From positions 27,172,564 through 27,236,563 of the forward strand of contig NC_092571.1 in NCBI RefSeq assembly GCF_037975245.1: a stretch of DNA of 64,000 bases. The letters run 5' to 3'. The notes beneath the pieces are model-generated. The model was given only the letters and a program-made list of their open reading frames with translations. It did no database searches and was not told the origin of the DNA. The translations under genes were made by a program, and so were the position numbers. The stretch comes from Apostichopus japonicus. Taxonomy: Eukaryota > Echinodermata > Holothuroidea > Aspidochirotida > Stichopodidae. Below, one piece after another: positions 61,606-64,000 of the stretch; within the stretch, counting starts at the first letter, position 1; each line of letters opens with the position of its first letter.

Positions 61606-62289
61606 ATCGGTCTTCAGCTGTGGGATGAAACTAATAAATTAGGCGATAAACCTACAGCAGGGAAGGAGAAAAATAATGCACGATCAAGACTTATATCATA
61701 TCTATAGTTGATTATTTAGAGAGCTTTTCAATGTCTCAAATTGTAAAGTATTATATGCTACCGATACTTCATTACCAACGGTGAGTTACCTACTTTAAAA
61801 GTTCTCGATTACTAAAGCCTTTACTGCAATCATTTTATAGTTATCCATTGCTTCGCGCTTATGCATAATTCACATATCGATGGAAGATAAGCATGCATGA
61901 GGCGTAGAAGCCGATCGAAAGATGTTTTAGGGGTGGGACAGAAGTCTGTTTTGAGTTGTAGAAGTTCCCTTGGCACTATTTCAGTTTTTGCACAAGCTGC
62001 GATGACCTTAACGATACATTGGGTATTTCAACTTTTCATACGCACATCTCGACTACCACTTCTTGAAATTTAATTTCATCTTGTACTCTTTACTGAGTTA
62101 CTGTCTGCTCTTCCGTACCAACATTTTCAAAATATTATCTCAGACAAGATTAGAAGTATATCATCTCAAACTTCAATTACTATTTTTTGCCTGAAATTTT
62201 GATCTACGAACATACTAAAATTTCGAGTTATCGCCTCAAGCTACTACTACTACTTTTAAAACAATTACAGTAACATAGAGTGGACTTAC

Positions 62290-62392
62290 CGTCGCGACGT
62301 TTAAAGCAGTATTTGTGTCTCTTTGAGCGTGGCTATGTGATATTGAATGGATATAGTTCAGTAGCAAGAACCTCACTGATATCGTGGGAAGA
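62290..62392 (-). other. Candidate non-coding 5' exon of receptor 4
   Basis: Ends at donor acg|GTAAGT (GT at 62289-62288) and is similar to 41130-41230 upstream of receptor 2. Conservation stops near 62392, where a copy of the 3' flank block begins. The exon or promoter therefore lies against the next unit's flank. Confidence 0.6.
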
Positions 62393-63445
62393 AGAAACAC
62401 TTCCTTGTGTTAGCTATGCAGTACACTATAACAGCTTTGCAACTATTCCCGTACATCTGTATATGAATTTCCCTGCATCTATGAATTGTTAAAAGTGAAA
62501 TGGTGTGAAACTGAAAGAGACCCCCCCCCCCAACCTGCCCCTCCCCGTTGACGAGACTTTGAAGAGAAACAAACGTGAGTATTGTCACTATAAACCCAAT
62601 CATTAGTGCAAAAGACTAAAGTGATTTAAATAAATATTCATAGGAATGTTGAAGGATTTCCCGTAGGAATAGATGACTCAACATTGACTCCTTATTGATG
62701 TGTGTGTTAGTGGTGTTATGATTCCTTTATCGTGATTCTTTGAAAGGATGAAATACTCGTATGCAGATTAAATTATCATGGTATCACGTAACAACATGTC
62801 AGTGACCGTGGCCACAATTTACAGTATTACAATAAGGAATATCGACTTAAAAAAATAGTTTGAATGGTTCTTTGTGTTCCTTGAAATAGTAGTGGTGTTA
62901 CAGATCAAATAATCCTTTATAACTTAAACTGAAGAAGATTAATTTTTATTTAGTGCTTTAATTTTCACTGAAAATATTATTTGTACTTTGTAAATTTGAT
63001 CATCATCGTTTTAAGGTAAATACCGACATCATCATCTCTATCGTAAAGATCTTGTGTTACTGACCTCATTCAGAGATGACTTCGTTATTGGCATATCAGT
63101 ACAGGGAGATGTTAGAGATCGAAGACATAGATGTTCACGTGACATTATTTTGTGCATCTACTTATTGTTTTCTTCTTAAACGTATAGTAAGATCATGCAA
63201 TATGGTAAGAAAGTCTTAACTTATGTTCTACGGTATAGAAACATAATGGACATCATATATATATGTGTTATATCGAAAGTAAACTCCATTCAAACACCTT
63301 GTTTAAAAGTATACTGAATATAAGTTATGTCATAAGAGTGCTCTCATGATCTATATAGATTTCCTTTCGATTGTGAACCTCTTGATTTTGTAACAAACGA
63401 CATGCTTGCTTCGCAGTATAAACTGAGTAGGTGTTTAACGCTTAT
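62393..63445 (+). repeat. Receptor 3'-flanking segmental duplication, copy 4 (orphan)
   Basis: Matches about 1745-2930 and 58540-59715 in the same orientation, beginning abruptly at 'cacttccttgtgttagc' (compare 1744). It ends at the position equivalent to 59715, where an inverted piece of the same block begins. No receptor is attached. Confidence 0.85.
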
Positions 63446-64000
63446 TTAGCATTAGTGGAATCAGTCTGAATATACCCGTCCCTCCAATGCGACATTTGTG
63501 TTCTTCAGCTGAGCAGATGTCTTACTATAATATGCTATTTACATATACAGTAGTCTAGGAACATTGGAACAATAGTCTGTTTGTTAACACACCACCATGC
63601 CTGGTGAGCGGAGCCGATGTAAAGGACACAGGGGGTGGGAGCGTGCTACCTCGACAGGCGTAATCACCATTTTATATGACATATTGTAAGACCCAGAGCA
63701 TTAACACTGACCTCTACACACATACTGGGAGATGGGCGCACAAGACGACAACGAATTAATTTCCCTTTCATTGGTCTCACTTACTGAGACTATGCAATTG
63801 CAAACCACCACGCACTGTCGACAGCCAGAGAGAATGATACATTCAGAGTATAGAATAATGAATCGAGATTGAAAAAAATCGTATTTAATACAACTGTCTG
63901 GCATTATTGCACGCATGGTTGTACGTGAAGGTAAATCAAGTAATATGCATTACAACTCATGTACAGTACAGTTGATACATGTGGTACTATATGTGTATGT
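63446..64000 (-). repeat. Inverted copy of part of the receptor 3' flank
   Basis: Reverse complement of about 59770-60145, with recognisable stretches such as 'cccagagcattaacactgacc' reversed from near 60025. About 140 bp of unrelated sequence (63548-63688) is inserted within it. It runs to the window end. Confidence 0.85.

Overview
The window is animal nuclear DNA, AT-rich, with spliced genes, non-LTR retrotransposons, hAT-type MITEs, a tRNA-like SINE and long microsatellites. The repeat types and the unfamiliar immunoglobulin-like receptors suggest an echinoderm, perhaps a sea cucumber. That is an inference. The only gene with a firm cross-animal identity is ELP5, an Elongator subunit.

The main content is a cluster of minus-strand genes for a family of three-Ig-domain, single-pass membrane proteins, each with its whole coding region in one exon. 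Four copies are intact: 3445-4761, 38726-40165, 45899-47227 and 60274-61605. Two relics lie at 37347-37868 and about 21738-21791. The intact copies are mosaics of two N-terminal (Ig1) types and two cytoplasmic tail types. Three of them sit beside a shared 3'-flanking block of about 2-3 kb. That block also occurs without an intact gene at 17.8-20.1 kb and 62.4-63.4 kb, and partly inverted at 63.45-64.0 kb. The two Ig1 type B genes share a non-coding 5' exon. I infer a tandemly expanding, probably immune or self-recognition receptor family.

Layout: 0-5 kb, LINE tail, flank block and receptor 1. 6.3-14.3 kb, a decayed CR1/L2-like LINE with several nested insertions. 15.0-15.7 kb, a tetranucleotide array. 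16 kb, a second LINE relic. 17.8-21.8 kb, an abandoned receptor unit. 24.6 kb, a MITE. 26.5-31.9 kb, ELP5 with a copied terminal exon and a SINE directly after its stop codon. 35.4-36.3 kb, nested MITEs. 37-41.3 kb, receptor relic plus receptor 2. 42.5-43.6 kb, a long (CCAT)n array. 43.7-47.2 kb, flank block and receptor 3. 49.5-56.2 kb, a putative mobile element carrying SAM-domain and zinc-finger coding remnants. 57-62.4 kb, flank block and receptor 4. 62.4-64 kb, direct and inverted flank copies.

All family and element assignments come from reading the sequence. No database search was run.
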